Made by a program: the position numbers and the translations under genes
Assembly (NCBI GenBank): GCA_029558535.1
Contig: JAKQEK010000084.1
Coordinates: forward strand, 1-43,915
Direction: 5' to 3'
Length of the DNA stretch: 43,915 nucleotides
From: Bacteroidota bacterium
Lineage (GTDB): Bacteria; Bacteroidota; Bacteroidia; Bacteroidales; ML635J-15
Part shown: positions 1 through 8,572 of the stretch, piece by piece
How the letters are laid out: every line of letters starts with the position of its first letter
How positions within the stretch are numbered: position 1 is the first letter of the stretch
The notes under the pieces: model-generated
Seen by the model: the letters and a program-made list of their open reading frames with translations, nothing else
Database searches by the model: none
Told to the model about the DNA's origin: nothing

Positions 1-1
1 T

Positions 2-1612
2 GAAGGTGGAACAATCTATTGGCAAAATACTACAAGTGGTGGCACAAGTACAGTAAATCCTGCAACTCAGGAAACTGTAAGTGTTTCAGGCACATACTAT
101 TTCAGAGCAAGATCTGCAGAAGGTTGCTGGGGTGAAGAAGGCTCTGCAACCGTTACTTTATATCCTGTATTTACTGCAGAAGCAACAGCAACAGACGAAT
201 CTGCTCCAGAAGCGAACGATGGAAGTGTAACAGTTGAAATGACAGGTGGAACTGCTCCATTTGAAGGAACATGGACACCTTCTGGAACTACTAATACATC
301 AGGTAATTCTATGACACTGTCAGGACTTGCAGGTGGTAATTTTTCTGTGATCGTAGAAGATGCAAACGGTTGTACTGCTGAGGCTGCGGCAACAGTAAAC
401 ACTATTGGAGCTCCTCCGGTAGCAGCTTTCGAGACTGATGTGATTTCAGGTTGCAATGAATTAATAGTTCATTTTACAGATTTAAGCACAAATAACCCGA
501 TAGCATGGGCTTGGAACTTTGGAGACGGTGGTACATCTGATGCTCAAAATCCTGTTCACACATATACTGAACCCGGAACATATACTGTAACCCTTGAAGT
601 GGAAAATGCTACAGATTCTGATACAGAAATTATAGAAAACTTTATTACTATAGGAGAATCCCCAACACTTGAAATGAGTATGACTCCGGTTTCAACTATA
701 GGTAATGACGGAACTGTTACAGTAGAAGTAACTGGAGGCGTTCCACCTTATTCATATGAATGGAATGTAGTTGGTAATACCCATACAATTGAAGGTTTAA
801 CAGCCGGAGAGTACTGTGTAACTGTTACAGAATCAGGAAATGGTTGTCAGTCAAGCGATTGTATTGTCGTAACAGAGGAAGAACCATTAACCCCACCTGT
901 TGCAAATTTTTCGGCTGATCAGATTATGGGTTGCGGAACACTTACTGTTCATTTTACAGATTTGAGTACAAATGACCCAACATCATGGGTATGGCATTTT
1001 GGTGATGGAAGTGAATCAACCGAACAAAATCCGGAGCATACTTATTCAAATCCCGGAGTTTATACTGTTTGGTTAGTCGTAGAAAATGAAGATGGTGAAG
1101 ATGATATGGAAGTATCAGGTATGATTTATGTTGGAACAGCACCTGTAGTTTCAGTAGATGTAGTTCCAGCTTCCGGCGAATTTGTTGCTGATGGCTCTGC
1201 CGAGCTTGTTATTACAGGTGGTACGGCACCGTTTACAATAACATGGTCAAATGAGGAAAATGGAAATTCAATAGATAATCTATTGCCAGGTAACTATTCT
1301 GTAATGGTTGTAGATGCTGCCGGTTGCCTCGTAACTACTCCTTTCGTAGTTACATGGGTGAGTGGTATCGCTGACAATAAAACTGCTTTAAGTGTATATC
1401 CAAATCCTGCCAGAAATGAGATAAATGTGTCAACTAAAGGAACAATTGCTGATTATATTGATATTGTAAATGTTTTAGGTCAGTCTATTATGAAAATAAA
1501 TCCTGATAGTGATGTTACAGGCATTAATATAAGCCATCTGGAAAAAGGTATTTACATGGTTAGAGTACTTACCGGTGGTAAAGAATATGTAACTAAATTA
1601 GTAATTCAATAG
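2..1612 (+). CDS. PKD-repeat protein with T9SS sorting tail, 5'-partial
   Basis: The reading frame is open from base 2, before the first ATG at 239, so the gene starts to the left of the window and only its C-terminal part (about 536 residues) is present. It holds at least two PKD domains, each with a WxFGDG core (WNFGDGGTS, WHFGDGSES) and a following HTY...PGxYTV strand. These alternate with SprB-like segments (VTGGxxPYxxxW ... LxxGxYxVxVxDxxGC). The last 75 residues are a type A Por/T9SS sorting tail beginning SVYPNPARNE and ending in a GIYMVRV ... KLVIQ strand. Such proteins cross the outer membrane by type IX secretion and are anchored or released at the surface. The ligand is unknown. 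The stop codon is 15 bp upstream of a strong terminator. Confidence 0.9.
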   Translation, partial: EGGTIYWQNTTSGGTSTVNPATQETVSVSGTYYFRARSAEGCWGEEGSATVTLYPVFTAEATATDESAPEANDGSVTVEMTGGTAPFEGTWTPSGTTNTSGNSMTLSGLAGGNFSVIVEDANGCTAEAAATVNTIGAPPVAAFETDVISGCNELIVHFTDLSTNNPIAWAWNFGDGGTSDAQNPVHTYTEPGTYTVTLEVENATDSDTEIIENFITIGESPTLEMSMTPVSTIGNDGTVTVEVTGGVPPYSYEWNVVGNTHTIEGLTAGEYCVTVTESGNGCQSSDCIVVTEEEPLTPPVANFSADQIMGCGTLTVHFTDLSTNDPTSWVWHFGDGSESTEQNPEHTYSNPGVYTVWLVVENEDGEDDMEVSGMIYVGTAPVVSVDVVPASGEFVADGSAELVITGGTAPFTITWSNEENGNSIDNLLPGNYSVMVVDAAGCLVTTPFVVTWVSGIADNKTALSVYPNPARNEINVSTKGTIADYIDIVNVLGQSIMKINPDSDVTGINISHLEKGIYMVRVLTGGKEYVTKLVIQ

Positions 1613-1626
1613 TAAAATTTAATAAA

Positions 1627-1663
1627 AATTAAAAAGAGCCGTTTTTGACGGCTCTTTTTTTTA
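1627..1663. repeat. Left flanking direct repeat of insert A (37 bp)
   Basis: Bases 1627-1663 are identical to 2197-2233 at an offset of 570. The repeat consists almost exactly of the intrinsic terminator. It is read as the left half of a target duplication around the non-coding insert 1664-2196. Confidence 0.8.
1629..1662 (+). terminator. Intrinsic terminator of the PKD/T9SS gene (left copy)
   Basis: A 12-bp stem (AAAAAGAGCCGT / ACGGCTCTTTTT) with a 5-nt loop is followed by a T-run. An A-run precedes the stem, so it could work in both directions. An identical copy lies 570 bp downstream, on the far side of insert A. Confidence 0.88.
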
Positions 1664-2196
1664 CTATTATTTATTTTCCGAAGCTTCGAACATTTTGTTG
1701 CCGCGTATTTTATTCGTCAGGTAATAGAAGTTCCATTGTTTAATAAATGGACAATAATGAAAGAAAATCTGTCAGATTATTGTACCAAATTAACGTAGAT
1801 GAGACGCGCGTAGGCCTTGGAAAAACAGCGGGCAGGCTCAAGCCTTGTGAATGGACAAGCTTTTAGAACAGTAGCCAGCCGACATGTGAAGTGCCGATGA
1901 TAAATTTGTTTAGTATAATCGGGCAATTTGATTGCGAAGATTAGACTATTACAAATTTACAATCGGTGTCGTTTAAAATCAAAGCATTCATAGATTTAAG
2001 AGTTGGGGCTTTGATTTTTCCAGGTGGCTAAACTGTTCTTAAGCTTGGACAGAGAGCGATGGGAGCATTGTTTTTCCTAGCCTTTTTTGTTTCGTTTTTG
2101 TGGTGATGACAAAAATGAAATTAAAACATATTAGGTTTCATTTAACAATACCTTTCAATATAAATTTACTTAGTGTCCCATCAATTAAGTTATTAT
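1664..2196 (+). mobile_element. Insert A: non-coding structured element between duplicated terminators
   Basis: These 533 bp lie between the two identical 37-bp repeats and encode no plausible protein. The insert holds the structured core described at 1679-2120, followed by about 76 bp of AT-rich DNA with no match to the other copies. Inserts B (12360-12879) and C (15587-16097) share its size, orientation, core structure and duplicated flanks. No terminal inverted repeats are visible. Calling it mobile is an inference from the duplicated target and the dispersed copies. The mobilising enzyme is not identified. Confidence 0.7.
1679..2120 (+). ncRNA. Structured RNA core, copy A
   Basis: The 5' box CGAAGCTTCG (1679-1688) is followed by an A-specific arm closed by CGCGT/ACGCG (1702-1706/1804-1808). 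P1 is GGAAAAACA/TGTTTTTCC (1819-1827/2069-2077). P2 has two blocks: CAAGCTT/AAGCTTG (1856-1862/2041-2047) and AGAACAGT/ACTGTTCT (1865-1872/2032-2039), continued by AGCCA/TGGCT (1873-1877/2025-2029). P3 is a branched arm: CGACA/TGTCG (1880-1884/1967-1971), CCGAT/ATCGG (1894-1898/1962-1966), TAAATTTGT/ACAAATTTA (1901-1909/1951-1959), and a GCAAT/ATTGC tip. P4 is AAAATCAAAGC/GCTTTGATTTT (1975-1985/2008-2018). P5 is a 12-bp hairpin with one G-U pair (2090-2101/2109-2120). P1, P2, P4 and P5 have different sequences from B and C but pair at equivalent places. The transcript itself is inferred. Confidence 0.72.
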
Positions 2197-2233
2197 AATT
2201 AAAAAGAGCCGTTTTTGACGGCTCTTTTTTTTA
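2197..2233. repeat. Right flanking direct repeat of insert A (37 bp)
   Basis: Identical to 1627-1663. It carries a second complete copy of the terminator, placed just downstream of the minus-strand aminotransferase gene. Confidence 0.8.
2199..2232. terminator. Intrinsic terminator (right copy), serving the aminotransferase gene
   Basis: It has the same 12-bp stem, 5-nt loop and flanking A and T runs as 1629-1662. On the minus strand it follows the aminotransferase stop codon (2263) by about 30 nt, with a T-run in that direction. It probably served both convergent genes before insert A separated them. Confidence 0.82.
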
Positions 2234-2262
2234 ACTAAACTGCTTTCAACAATCGCAGTTTC

Positions 2263-3462
2263 TTATTTTGTTCTGCCCGGATAAACTTCCAAAGCATGTT
2301 TTAAAGTCTCAATAGCATTCCTTAAATCTTCAATTTTTAAAACGTATGCAATACGAACTTCGTTTTTGCCTAGACCTTTAGTATTATAAAAACCGGTCGC
2401 TGGTGCTACCATAACAGTTTGTTTATTATATTCAAAATCTTCCAGTATCCATTGCGAGAATCTGTCCGCATCGTCAATAGGAAGTTTAACTACAGTATAA
2501 AAAGCTCCTTTTGGGTTTGGACAATATACACCAGGAATCTTATTTAATTCGCTTACCATGAAGTTACGCCTTAAAATATACTCATCATAAACTTCTTTAA
2601 AATATTCTGCTGGTGTATCAATAGCTGCTTCTGCTGCAATCTGTCCAAATGAAGGCGGACACAATCTTGCCTGAGCAAATTTCATGGCAGTTTTGATGAC
2701 TTCTTTATTCTTTGTTATCAACCAGCCAACTCTTGCACCACACATACTATATCTTTTGGATACAGAATCAAGCATGATTACATTTTGTTCTAATCCCGGT
2801 AGATTCATGGCCGAAAAATGTGTGTGGCCATCATAACAGAATTCTCTGTAAACTTCGTCAGAGTATAAATAAAGATCATATTTTTTTACAATCTCTGCCA
2901 ATCTGAATAATTCTTCTTTGGAATATAAATATCCTGTCGGATTATTAGGGTTACAAATTACTATACCTTTTGTTTTAGGAGTTATTATTTTTTCAAATTC
3001 TTCTATTGACGGTAAAGCAAAATCATTTGCAATAGATGAAGTAATAGGTTTTATAACTACTCCTGATTGAATTGCAAAACCGTTATAATTAGCATAAAAT
3101 GGTTCCGGAATAATAACTTCATCGCCAATGTTGAGTGTTGACATAAACGATATTGTGATTGCTTCCGATCCGCCATTAGTCACAATAATTTCTTCACAAT
3201 TAACATTAATGTCAAATTTTTTATACGATTCGGCTAATTTTTTTCTGTACGAAACATTTCCCGCCGAATGGCTGTACTCAATAACACTTTCTTTAATGTT
3301 TTTTATTGCATTTAATGCAAGTTCTGGAGTTTTAATGTCGGGTTGACCTATATTCAAATGATAAACTTTAACCCCGCGGCTTTTTGCTGCTTCCGAATAA
3401 GGAACAAGCTTCCTTATTGGTGATGAAGGCATAGCTAAACCTTTGTCTGAAATCTGTGGCAT
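2263..3462 (-). CDS. PLP-dependent class I/II aminotransferase
   Basis: This 399-residue fold-type I aminotransferase of the aspartate/alanine group moves an amino group between an amino acid and a 2-oxo acid in the cytoplasm. Visible family features are the N-terminal LNIGQPDIKTP segment, the SHSAGNVSYRKKLA substrate loop, NPNNPTG at about 171-177, the YSDEVYREF cofactor-ring contact, the Schiff-base lysine K236 in SVSKRYSMCGARVGW, and a late VRIAY with the carboxylate-binding arginine. The length is normal and the start has no competitor. The exact substrate cannot be read from sequence. The gene lies 35 bp downstream of the DUF1573 gene on the same strand and may be cotranscribed with it. 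Confidence 0.93.
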   Translation of the reverse strand: MPQISDKGLAMPSSPIRKLVPYSEAAKSRGVKVYHLNIGQPDIKTPELALNAIKNIKESVIEYSHSAGNVSYRKKLAESYKKFDINVNCEEIIVTNGGSEAITISFMSTLNIGDEVIIPEPFYANYNGFAIQSGVVIKPITSSIANDFALPSIEEFEKIITPKTKGIVICNPNNPTGYLYSKEELFRLAEIVKKYDLYLYSDEVYREFCYDGHTHFSAMNLPGLEQNVIMLDSVSKRYSMCGARVGWLITKNKEVIKTAMKFAQARLCPPSFGQIAAEAAIDTPAEYFKEVYDEYILRRNFMVSELNKIPGVYCPNPKGAFYTVVKLPIDDADRFSQWILEDFEYNKQTVMVAPATGFYNTKGLGKNEVRIAYVLKIEDLRNAIETLKHALEVYPGRTK

Positions 3463-3497
3463 TTTTGTATGTTTTTTAATTATTTAATATTTAAACT

Positions 3498-4037
3498 TTA
3501 TTTATTTTTAGTCTTGTTAATATCTTCAGAACCACTATTTATCTTTACTTTTTCAATCTTTTTAGTTTCGATATCTTTTAGTTTTATTTCTCCTGCAGGG
3601 ACATTTTTATTAAATTTCAAGCTCTCACCTTCTTCATTTAAAACCTCTCCTTTAACAACCAACTGAATTGGATTTTCTATGCCATCGATATAGACATAAA
3701 CAGTTTTGTTAAACTTGCCCACAATTTTTGAATTGTATGTTACAGTTATTTCGCCTTTTTTCTTTTTGGCAATTTCTTCGCGTGGCCATTCTGTCCCAGT
3801 ACAACCACAAGATGCTCTTACGTTGGTTAATATTACTGGTTTTTTTGAAATATTCTTAAACTTAAAGACAGCTATTGCCTCTGCATCGTAATCTAGAACG
3901 CCAAAATCATATTCCAGACTTTTAAAAACTATTAAACCAGATTTCTCAGTCTTCGAAGGTTCTGGTTTTACTTTTTCCTGCGAAAAGGAATAACTTGCTG
4001 TTAGACAAACAATAGCAATGATTATAATATTTTTCAT
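3498..4037 (-). CDS. DUF1573 exported protein
   Basis: A 179-residue protein with a signal peptide (MKNIIIIAIVCLTASYSFSQ) and one DUF1573 domain. The domain shows the usual LEYDFGVLDYDAEAIAVFKFKN start, the RASCGCTGTEWP cysteine motif and a TVTYNSK...GKFNKTVYVY strand pair. DUF1573 is an immunoglobulin-like domain common in Bacteroidota; no enzymatic role is established. The C-terminus is a lysine-rich polar tail. A Bacteroidota promoter lies just upstream at 4053-4082. The aminotransferase gene follows in the same direction. Confidence 0.88.
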   Translation of the reverse strand: MKNIIIIAIVCLTASYSFSQEKVKPEPSKTEKSGLIVFKSLEYDFGVLDYDAEAIAVFKFKNISKKPVILTNVRASCGCTGTEWPREEIAKKKKGEITVTYNSKIVGKFNKTVYVYIDGIENPIQLVVKGEVLNEEGESLKFNKNVPAGEIKLKDIETKKIEKVKINSGSEDINKTKNK

Positions 4038-4052
4038 AATTTATTTTTTTAA

Positions 4053-4082
4053 CAAAATTAGATAAAATTCAGTAATTGCAAC
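4053..4082 (-). promoter_or_regulatory. Bacteroidota-type promoter for the DUF1573 gene
   Basis: On the minus strand GTTG (4079-4082) is followed by an 18-bp spacer and TAATTTTG (4053-4060). The second box matches the -7 consensus TAnnTTTG exactly and the first is one base off TTTG. The start codon is about 15 nt further on. Confidence 0.5.
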
Positions 4083-4148
4083 TAAGTTTTATAATGTTTT
4101 TAGAATTATATGTTTTTTATTATATAATTTGATATTTTTACGCTCTGA

Positions 4149-5687
4149 ATGAAGAAAACCGCAATAATAATAGGAGCAGGACCGGCAGGTTTGACAGCAG
4201 CTTTGGAGTTGCTTAGGAAAGCTGACATAAAACCTGTTATTGTTGAAAAATCAAACGATATAGGTGGAATTTCAAAAACCATTAATTATAAAGCTAATCG
4301 AATAGATATAGGAGGACATAGATTTTTTTCAAAGTCTGATATTGTAATGAATTACTGGAAAGAGCTATTTGAAATTTCCGTATCTCCTGCAAATTATCCA
4401 AAAAACAAAAAGTGGGACTTAACTACTGATAATGTGTTCATTGAACGCGACAGATTGTCTCGTATATATTATCTTAGAAATTTCTTTGACTATCCGGTTA
4501 GCCTTAACGGAAATACCATAAAAAATCTAGGTTTATTCAGAATTATTAAAATTGGTTTTAGCTATTTGTGGATCAAAATATTCCCCATAAAAAAGGAAAA
4601 AAGTCTGGAGGATTTCTTTATAAACCGTTTCGGAAAAGTTCTTTATCAGACATTTTTTAAAGATTATACGGAAAAAGTCTGGGGTAAATCCTGCAAAGAA
4701 CTGTCAGCAGAATGGGGTGCACAAAGAATTAAAGGATTGTCGGTAACAAAAGTAATTTCAAATTATTTTAAATCATTATTTCAGTCGAATGTGCAGGATA
4801 TTTCGCAAAAAGATAAAGAAACAAGTCTAATCGAAAAGTTCCTCTATCCGAAATACGGACCGGGACAATTATGGGAATTTGTTGCAGAAAAAGTTAAAGA
4901 ATCTGGTGGAGATATATTGATGAACCACGAATTTGTTGGATTAATGCAAGATTCTGATGGCAGATTTATTACAACCTGTAAAACCGAGAACCAACAAAAA
5001 GAGCTTATTGCTGATTATGTTTTTAGTACTACTTCAGTAAAAAACTTAGTTAATGCAATGTTAGATGTTCCTCAAAATGTCAAAACTATAGCTAATGGAC
5101 TTTTGCACAGAAATTTTATCACTGTTGGTTTGCTGCTTAATAAATTGAAAATAAAGAATCACACAAAAATTGAAACCTTAAATCAACTTATCCCTGACAA
5201 TTGGATTTATATGCAGGAATCTGATATCAAGATGGGGAGAATTCAAATTTTCAATAACTGGAGCCCTTTTATGGTAGCAGATGAAAATAATGTTTGGATT
5301 GGACTTGAATATTTTTGTGATCCCGGAGATGAAATGTGGGTTATGGAAGAAAGAGCTTTTATCGAAATGGCTGTAACTGAACTCGAAAAAGTCGGAATTA
5401 TTGATAAAAATGATGTGCTGGACTCTACTATTATAAGAATGGAAGATACATATCCGGTTTATTTTGGCAGTTACAATAAATTTGATATTGTAAGAGAATA
5501 TCTCGACAAAATTGAAAACCTTTATCTTATCGGAAGAAGCGGAATGCACAGATACAATAATTCAGACCATTCAATGCTCACTGCAATTACTGCAGTGCAG
5601 AATATCGTAGATGGAAGCAAAGATAAATCCAATATCTGGGATGTTAATACCGAACAGGATTATCATGAGGAGAAGGAGAGAAAGTAA
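4149..5687 (+). CDS. FAD-dependent oxidoreductase (UDP-galactopyranose mutase / amine-oxidase-like fold)
   Basis: A 512-residue flavoprotein. The N-terminus has a classic dinucleotide-binding fold: GAGPAG at 9-14, an acidic residue ending the second strand ([11 protein letters not shown]), then the [10 protein letters not shown] segment typical of the protoporphyrinogen oxidase/UDP-galactopyranose mutase superfamily. The C-terminus has the second FAD motif, [23 protein letters not shown]. In the family this arrangement is often linked to cell-surface sugar metabolism, but there are no glycan genes next to it and the substrate cannot be assigned. It stands alone, converging on the FISUMP gene 50 bp downstream. 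Confidence 0.85.
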   Translation: MKKTAIIIGAGPAGLTAALELLRKADIKPVIVEKSNDIGGISKTINYKANRIDIGGHRFFSKSDIVMNYWKELFEISVSPANYPKNKKWDLTTDNVFIERDRLSRIYYLRNFFDYPVSLNGNTIKNLGLFRIIKIGFSYLWIKIFPIKKEKSLEDFFINRFGKVLYQTFFKDYTEKVWGKSCKELSAEWGAQRIKGLSVTKVISNYFKSLFQSNVQDISQKDKETSLIEKFLYPKYGPGQLWEFVAEKVKESGGDILMNHEFVGLMQDSDGRFITTCKTENQQKELIADYVFSTTSVKNLVNAMLDVPQNVKTIANGLLHRNFITVGLLLNKLKIKNHTKIETLNQLIPDNWIYMQESDIKMGRIQIFNNWSPFMVADENNVWIGLEYFCDPGDEMWVMEERAFIEMAVTELEKVGIIDKNDVLDSTIIRMEDTYPVYFGSYNKFDIVREYLDKIENLYLIGRSGMHRYNNSDHSMLTAITAVQNIVDGSKDKSNIWDVNTEQDYHEEKERK

Positions 5688-5737
5688 CTTAACACAATAC
5701 TAGTAAATAAACATATTAAATTATTGGAAACTCCAAC

Positions 5738-7111
5738 TTAATCTTTTATACACCTAACAGAGTAACCACTAGATGCCGGTTGATTCTCTCGAGAAATTTG
5801 CTTAGAGTCATAAAATAACCTTCTGCCGATACCATTACCACCATACGCAGATGCAGTCCAGAAAAAAGACAGTTCTGCAAAACTTGAGAAATCATAAGTA
5901 TGACTTAAGAATGAATAATCCTTTTTACCACAAGGTATTGCACAAAATCCAAACATATCTGTGTTAGTATAATCTTGCCAATCAATAGATGATTTTAGCT
6001 TTGTTCCGGCATCATAGCCTCTAAATCCCCATGTGAAAGAAGTCCCTATTGTAATTGAATCATCAACATACATTTCTAATTCGAGCCATTCTTCATCACT
6101 AGGTACATGCCAGCCATCTGGGCAAATTCCTTTTCTTACCCCATATAATAACTCGTCATTATCAGTAACATATCCGTTTATTGCTGCCGCCCAAGTGTAT
6201 AATTTGCCGCATTTTACAGAATTAGCCGGATTATCATTATAATTAAAGTAATACTTCGAAGACAAATATGTCCCCGCCCAGTCTTCAACACCAGTTCCGT
6301 CCAACATCTCAGTTCCATCTGCATAATGTGTTGTGTTCATATTTCCTTTCATCCAGCATTGGTTACCAATTTGAACTGTGTTATAGATATTTCCGTCAAA
6401 ATCTGTTACAGTCGGTATTCCTGTACACGGACAACTGATATAGATTTTGTAATTTTCATCATTTTCAGGCTCTATAACTATTGTATTCGAGTGATAGTTT
6501 ATTTTTTTTGCAGTTATTTTAATTGTATCTCCAATATTGTAGGTAAACTCTGATTTAATTCTTTTAGATGTGTTTAAAATATCACTTTCTTGTGAGCCCG
6601 TTTTTATCAGGCTTGTATTAGAATTACCATCTCCGATAACTTTTATCGAATAAATATTGCTTTCAGTAGTAAGTTTCATAATACACATTCCTGCAAATCC
6701 ATTATAAAATTCAAATGAATTTGCTCCAGAGTTCAATTGATTATTTGCCGAGTGCAACAACTGTCCTTTTATATCAAACAATTCTGCTTTTAAATTATTT
6801 GATTTGTCTGAAAAAACTGTAAAAGAACATAATCCTATTTCATTTGCGATTACTCTAAAACTTGGATTATTTACAGTATTTTGAAATATAGAATTTACTT
6901 CGGCTCCCTGGCTTAAATTGATCTCATAGTTTGTATGCCCGATCGGTAGATCATATAGATTTGCTGTTGAGCCATTGTTAAGATTCTCAATAATAATTGT
7001 GTCAAGTTCTACAGGTGTGTTTTCATGCTTAGCCTGGACGTAAATGATTACATCCTGAGAATATACGATTTGCCAAAGACAGATGAACAATATTATTAGT
7101 ATCTTTTTCAA
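5738..7111 (-). CDS. Secreted FISUMP-domain protein, paralogue 1
   Basis: A 457-residue exported protein with signal peptide MKKILIILFICLWQIVYSQ. Residues 20-80 form a short beta-rich domain (YVQAKHENTPVELDTIIIENL). Residues about 85-165 look like a T9SS/Por tail placed internally (AELFDIKGQLLHS ... GMCIMKLTTE...YSIKVIG). From about 228 to the end is a Fibrobacter succinogenes major paralogous (FISUMP) domain: VTDFDGNIYNTVQIGNQCWM, CPDGWHVPSDEEWLELE, FWTAS, and the terminal SVRCIKD. The domain is extracellular and of unknown biochemical function. The protein is closely similar along its full length to the one encoded at 7151-8518, 39 bp upstream in the same orientation, so the two are a tandem duplication. 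Confidence 0.88.
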   Translation of the reverse strand: MKKILIILFICLWQIVYSQDVIIYVQAKHENTPVELDTIIIENLNNGSTANLYDLPIGHTNYEINLSQGAEVNSIFQNTVNNPSFRVIANEIGLCSFTVFSDKSNNLKAELFDIKGQLLHSANNQLNSGANSFEFYNGFAGMCIMKLTTESNIYSIKVIGDGNSNTSLIKTGSQESDILNTSKRIKSEFTYNIGDTIKITAKKINYHSNTIVIEPENDENYKIYISCPCTGIPTVTDFDGNIYNTVQIGNQCWMKGNMNTTHYADGTEMLDGTGVEDWAGTYLSSKYYFNYNDNPANSVKCGKLYTWAAAINGYVTDNDELLYGVRKGICPDGWHVPSDEEWLELEMYVDDSITIGTSFTWGFRGYDAGTKLKSSIDWQDYTNTDMFGFCAIPCGKKDYSFLSHTYDFSSFAELSFFWTASAYGGNGIGRRLFYDSKQISRENQPASSGYSVRCIKD

Positions 7112-7150
7112 AACTCTTTTGTGTTATAATTTGTTCTTAAAATCATTAAC

Positions 7151-8518
7151 TTAATCTTTTATACACCTAACAGAGTAACCTTGAGAAGAAAATACTTGTG
7201 AACGTATAATTTGCTTGGAATTACTAATTAGGTCTCTGGCAATACCTCCTCCTCCATATCCACTTGCAGTCCAAAAAGCAGAATTTGTATTTAACCCAGT
7301 AAAATAATATGAATGATCTAAGAATGAATATTTTTTCTCCCCACTAGGGGTTGCACAGAATCCAAACATGTCAGTGTTTGAATAATCTTGCCAGTTATTG
7401 GTAGATTTTAATTTTTCGCCAGCATCAATACCTCTATAACCCCATATATCAGGCGTTAATATTGAATCATCAACATACATTTCTAACTCAAGCCATTCTT
7501 CATCACTTGGAACATGCCAGCCATTAGGACAAATTCCTTTACGAACTCCGTATAATAACTCATCATTATTTGTTACATATCCGTTTATTGCAGCAGCCCA
7601 TGTGTATAATTTACCATATTTTATTGCATTTTCAGGATTATCGCCATAATTAAAATAGTATTTACTATATTCGTATATCATTCCACTGGTTCCAATACCA
7701 GTACCGTCCAATATTTCAGTTCCGTCTGCATAATGTGTTGTATTCATATTTTCTTTCATCCAGCACTGGTTACCAATTTGAACTGTATTGTAAATATTTC
7801 CGTCATAATCTGTAACAGTCGGTATTCCTGCACAGGGACAAGACAGATATATCTTATAATTTTCACCATTTTCAGGCTTAATAATAATGGTATTTGAGTG
7901 ATAATTGTGCTTTTTCGCAGTAATTTTAATAGTGTCTCCAAGATTATAAGTAAACTCTGATTTAATGCTTTTAAAAGAAATCAAAACATCATTTTGATGT
8001 GCATTTGCATTAATTAGACCTGTTGCGGAATATCCGTCTCCAACAGTTTTTATTGAATAAACATCGTTCTCTGTAGTAAGTTTTAAAATGCACAAACCTG
8101 CATATCCATGCTGAAATTCAAATGCATTTGCTCCAGAATTCAATTGACTATTTGCCGAGTATAACAACTGTCCCTTAATATCAAACAATTCTACTTTTAT
8201 ACTATTTGGATCATTTGAAATAATATTAAAAGAACATAATCCAATTTCATTTGCGATTACTCTAAAACTTGTATTAGCTATAGTATTTTGAAATATAGAA
8301 TTTACTTCTGCTCCTTGACTTAAATTAATTTCATAGTTAGTATGCCCTACAGGTAGATTATACAGATTAGCTATTGAGCCATTATTCATATTCTCAATGA
8401 TAATTGTATCAAGCTCAACCGCAGTGTTTTCATGTTTAGCCTGAACGTATATTATTACATCCTGAGAATATGAAAAATTGTATGTACTTATCAATAAAAT
8501 GAATAATATTTTTTTCAT
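7151..8518 (-). CDS. Secreted FISUMP-domain protein, paralogue 2
   Basis: A 455-residue protein with signal peptide MKKILFILLISTYNFSYSQ and the same three-part plan as the next gene: an N-terminal beta domain, an internal Por-tail-like segment (VELFDIKGQLLYS...GLCILKLTTENDVYSIKTVG), and a C-terminal FISUMP domain with GNIYNTVQIGNQCWMKENMN, CPNGWHVPSDEEW and SVRCIKD. Most differences from paralogue 1 cluster in the linker before the FISUMP domain and in loops near the C-terminus. It lies 54 bp downstream of the S74/T9SS gene and 39 bp upstream of its paralogue, so cotranscription is likely. Confidence 0.88.
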   Translation of the reverse strand: MKKILFILLISTYNFSYSQDVIIYVQAKHENTAVELDTIIIENMNNGSIANLYNLPVGHTNYEINLSQGAEVNSIFQNTIANTSFRVIANEIGLCSFNIISNDPNSIKVELFDIKGQLLYSANSQLNSGANAFEFQHGYAGLCILKLTTENDVYSIKTVGDGYSATGLINANAHQNDVLISFKSIKSEFTYNLGDTIKITAKKHNYHSNTIIIKPENGENYKIYLSCPCAGIPTVTDYDGNIYNTVQIGNQCWMKENMNTTHYADGTEILDGTGIGTSGMIYEYSKYYFNYGDNPENAIKYGKLYTWAAAINGYVTNNDELLYGVRKGICPNGWHVPSDEEWLELEMYVDDSILTPDIWGYRGIDAGEKLKSTNNWQDYSNTDMFGFCATPSGEKKYSFLDHSYYFTGLNTNSAFWTASGYGGGGIARDLISNSKQIIRSQVFSSQGYSVRCIKD

Positions 8519-8572
8519 AATTATAAATTTTAAAGTAAGGAAAGCAAACAGCTTTCCTTACAAAGTTAAACA

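Noticed and set aside
239..1612. ATG at 239 as the start of the first gene
   Set aside because: The same frame is open and protein-like from base 2, so 239 is an internal Met.
5700..5737. Terminator between the FAD oxidoreductase and FISUMP genes
   Set aside because: Only a 5-bp hairpin (TTGGA/TCCAA) without a T-run is present.
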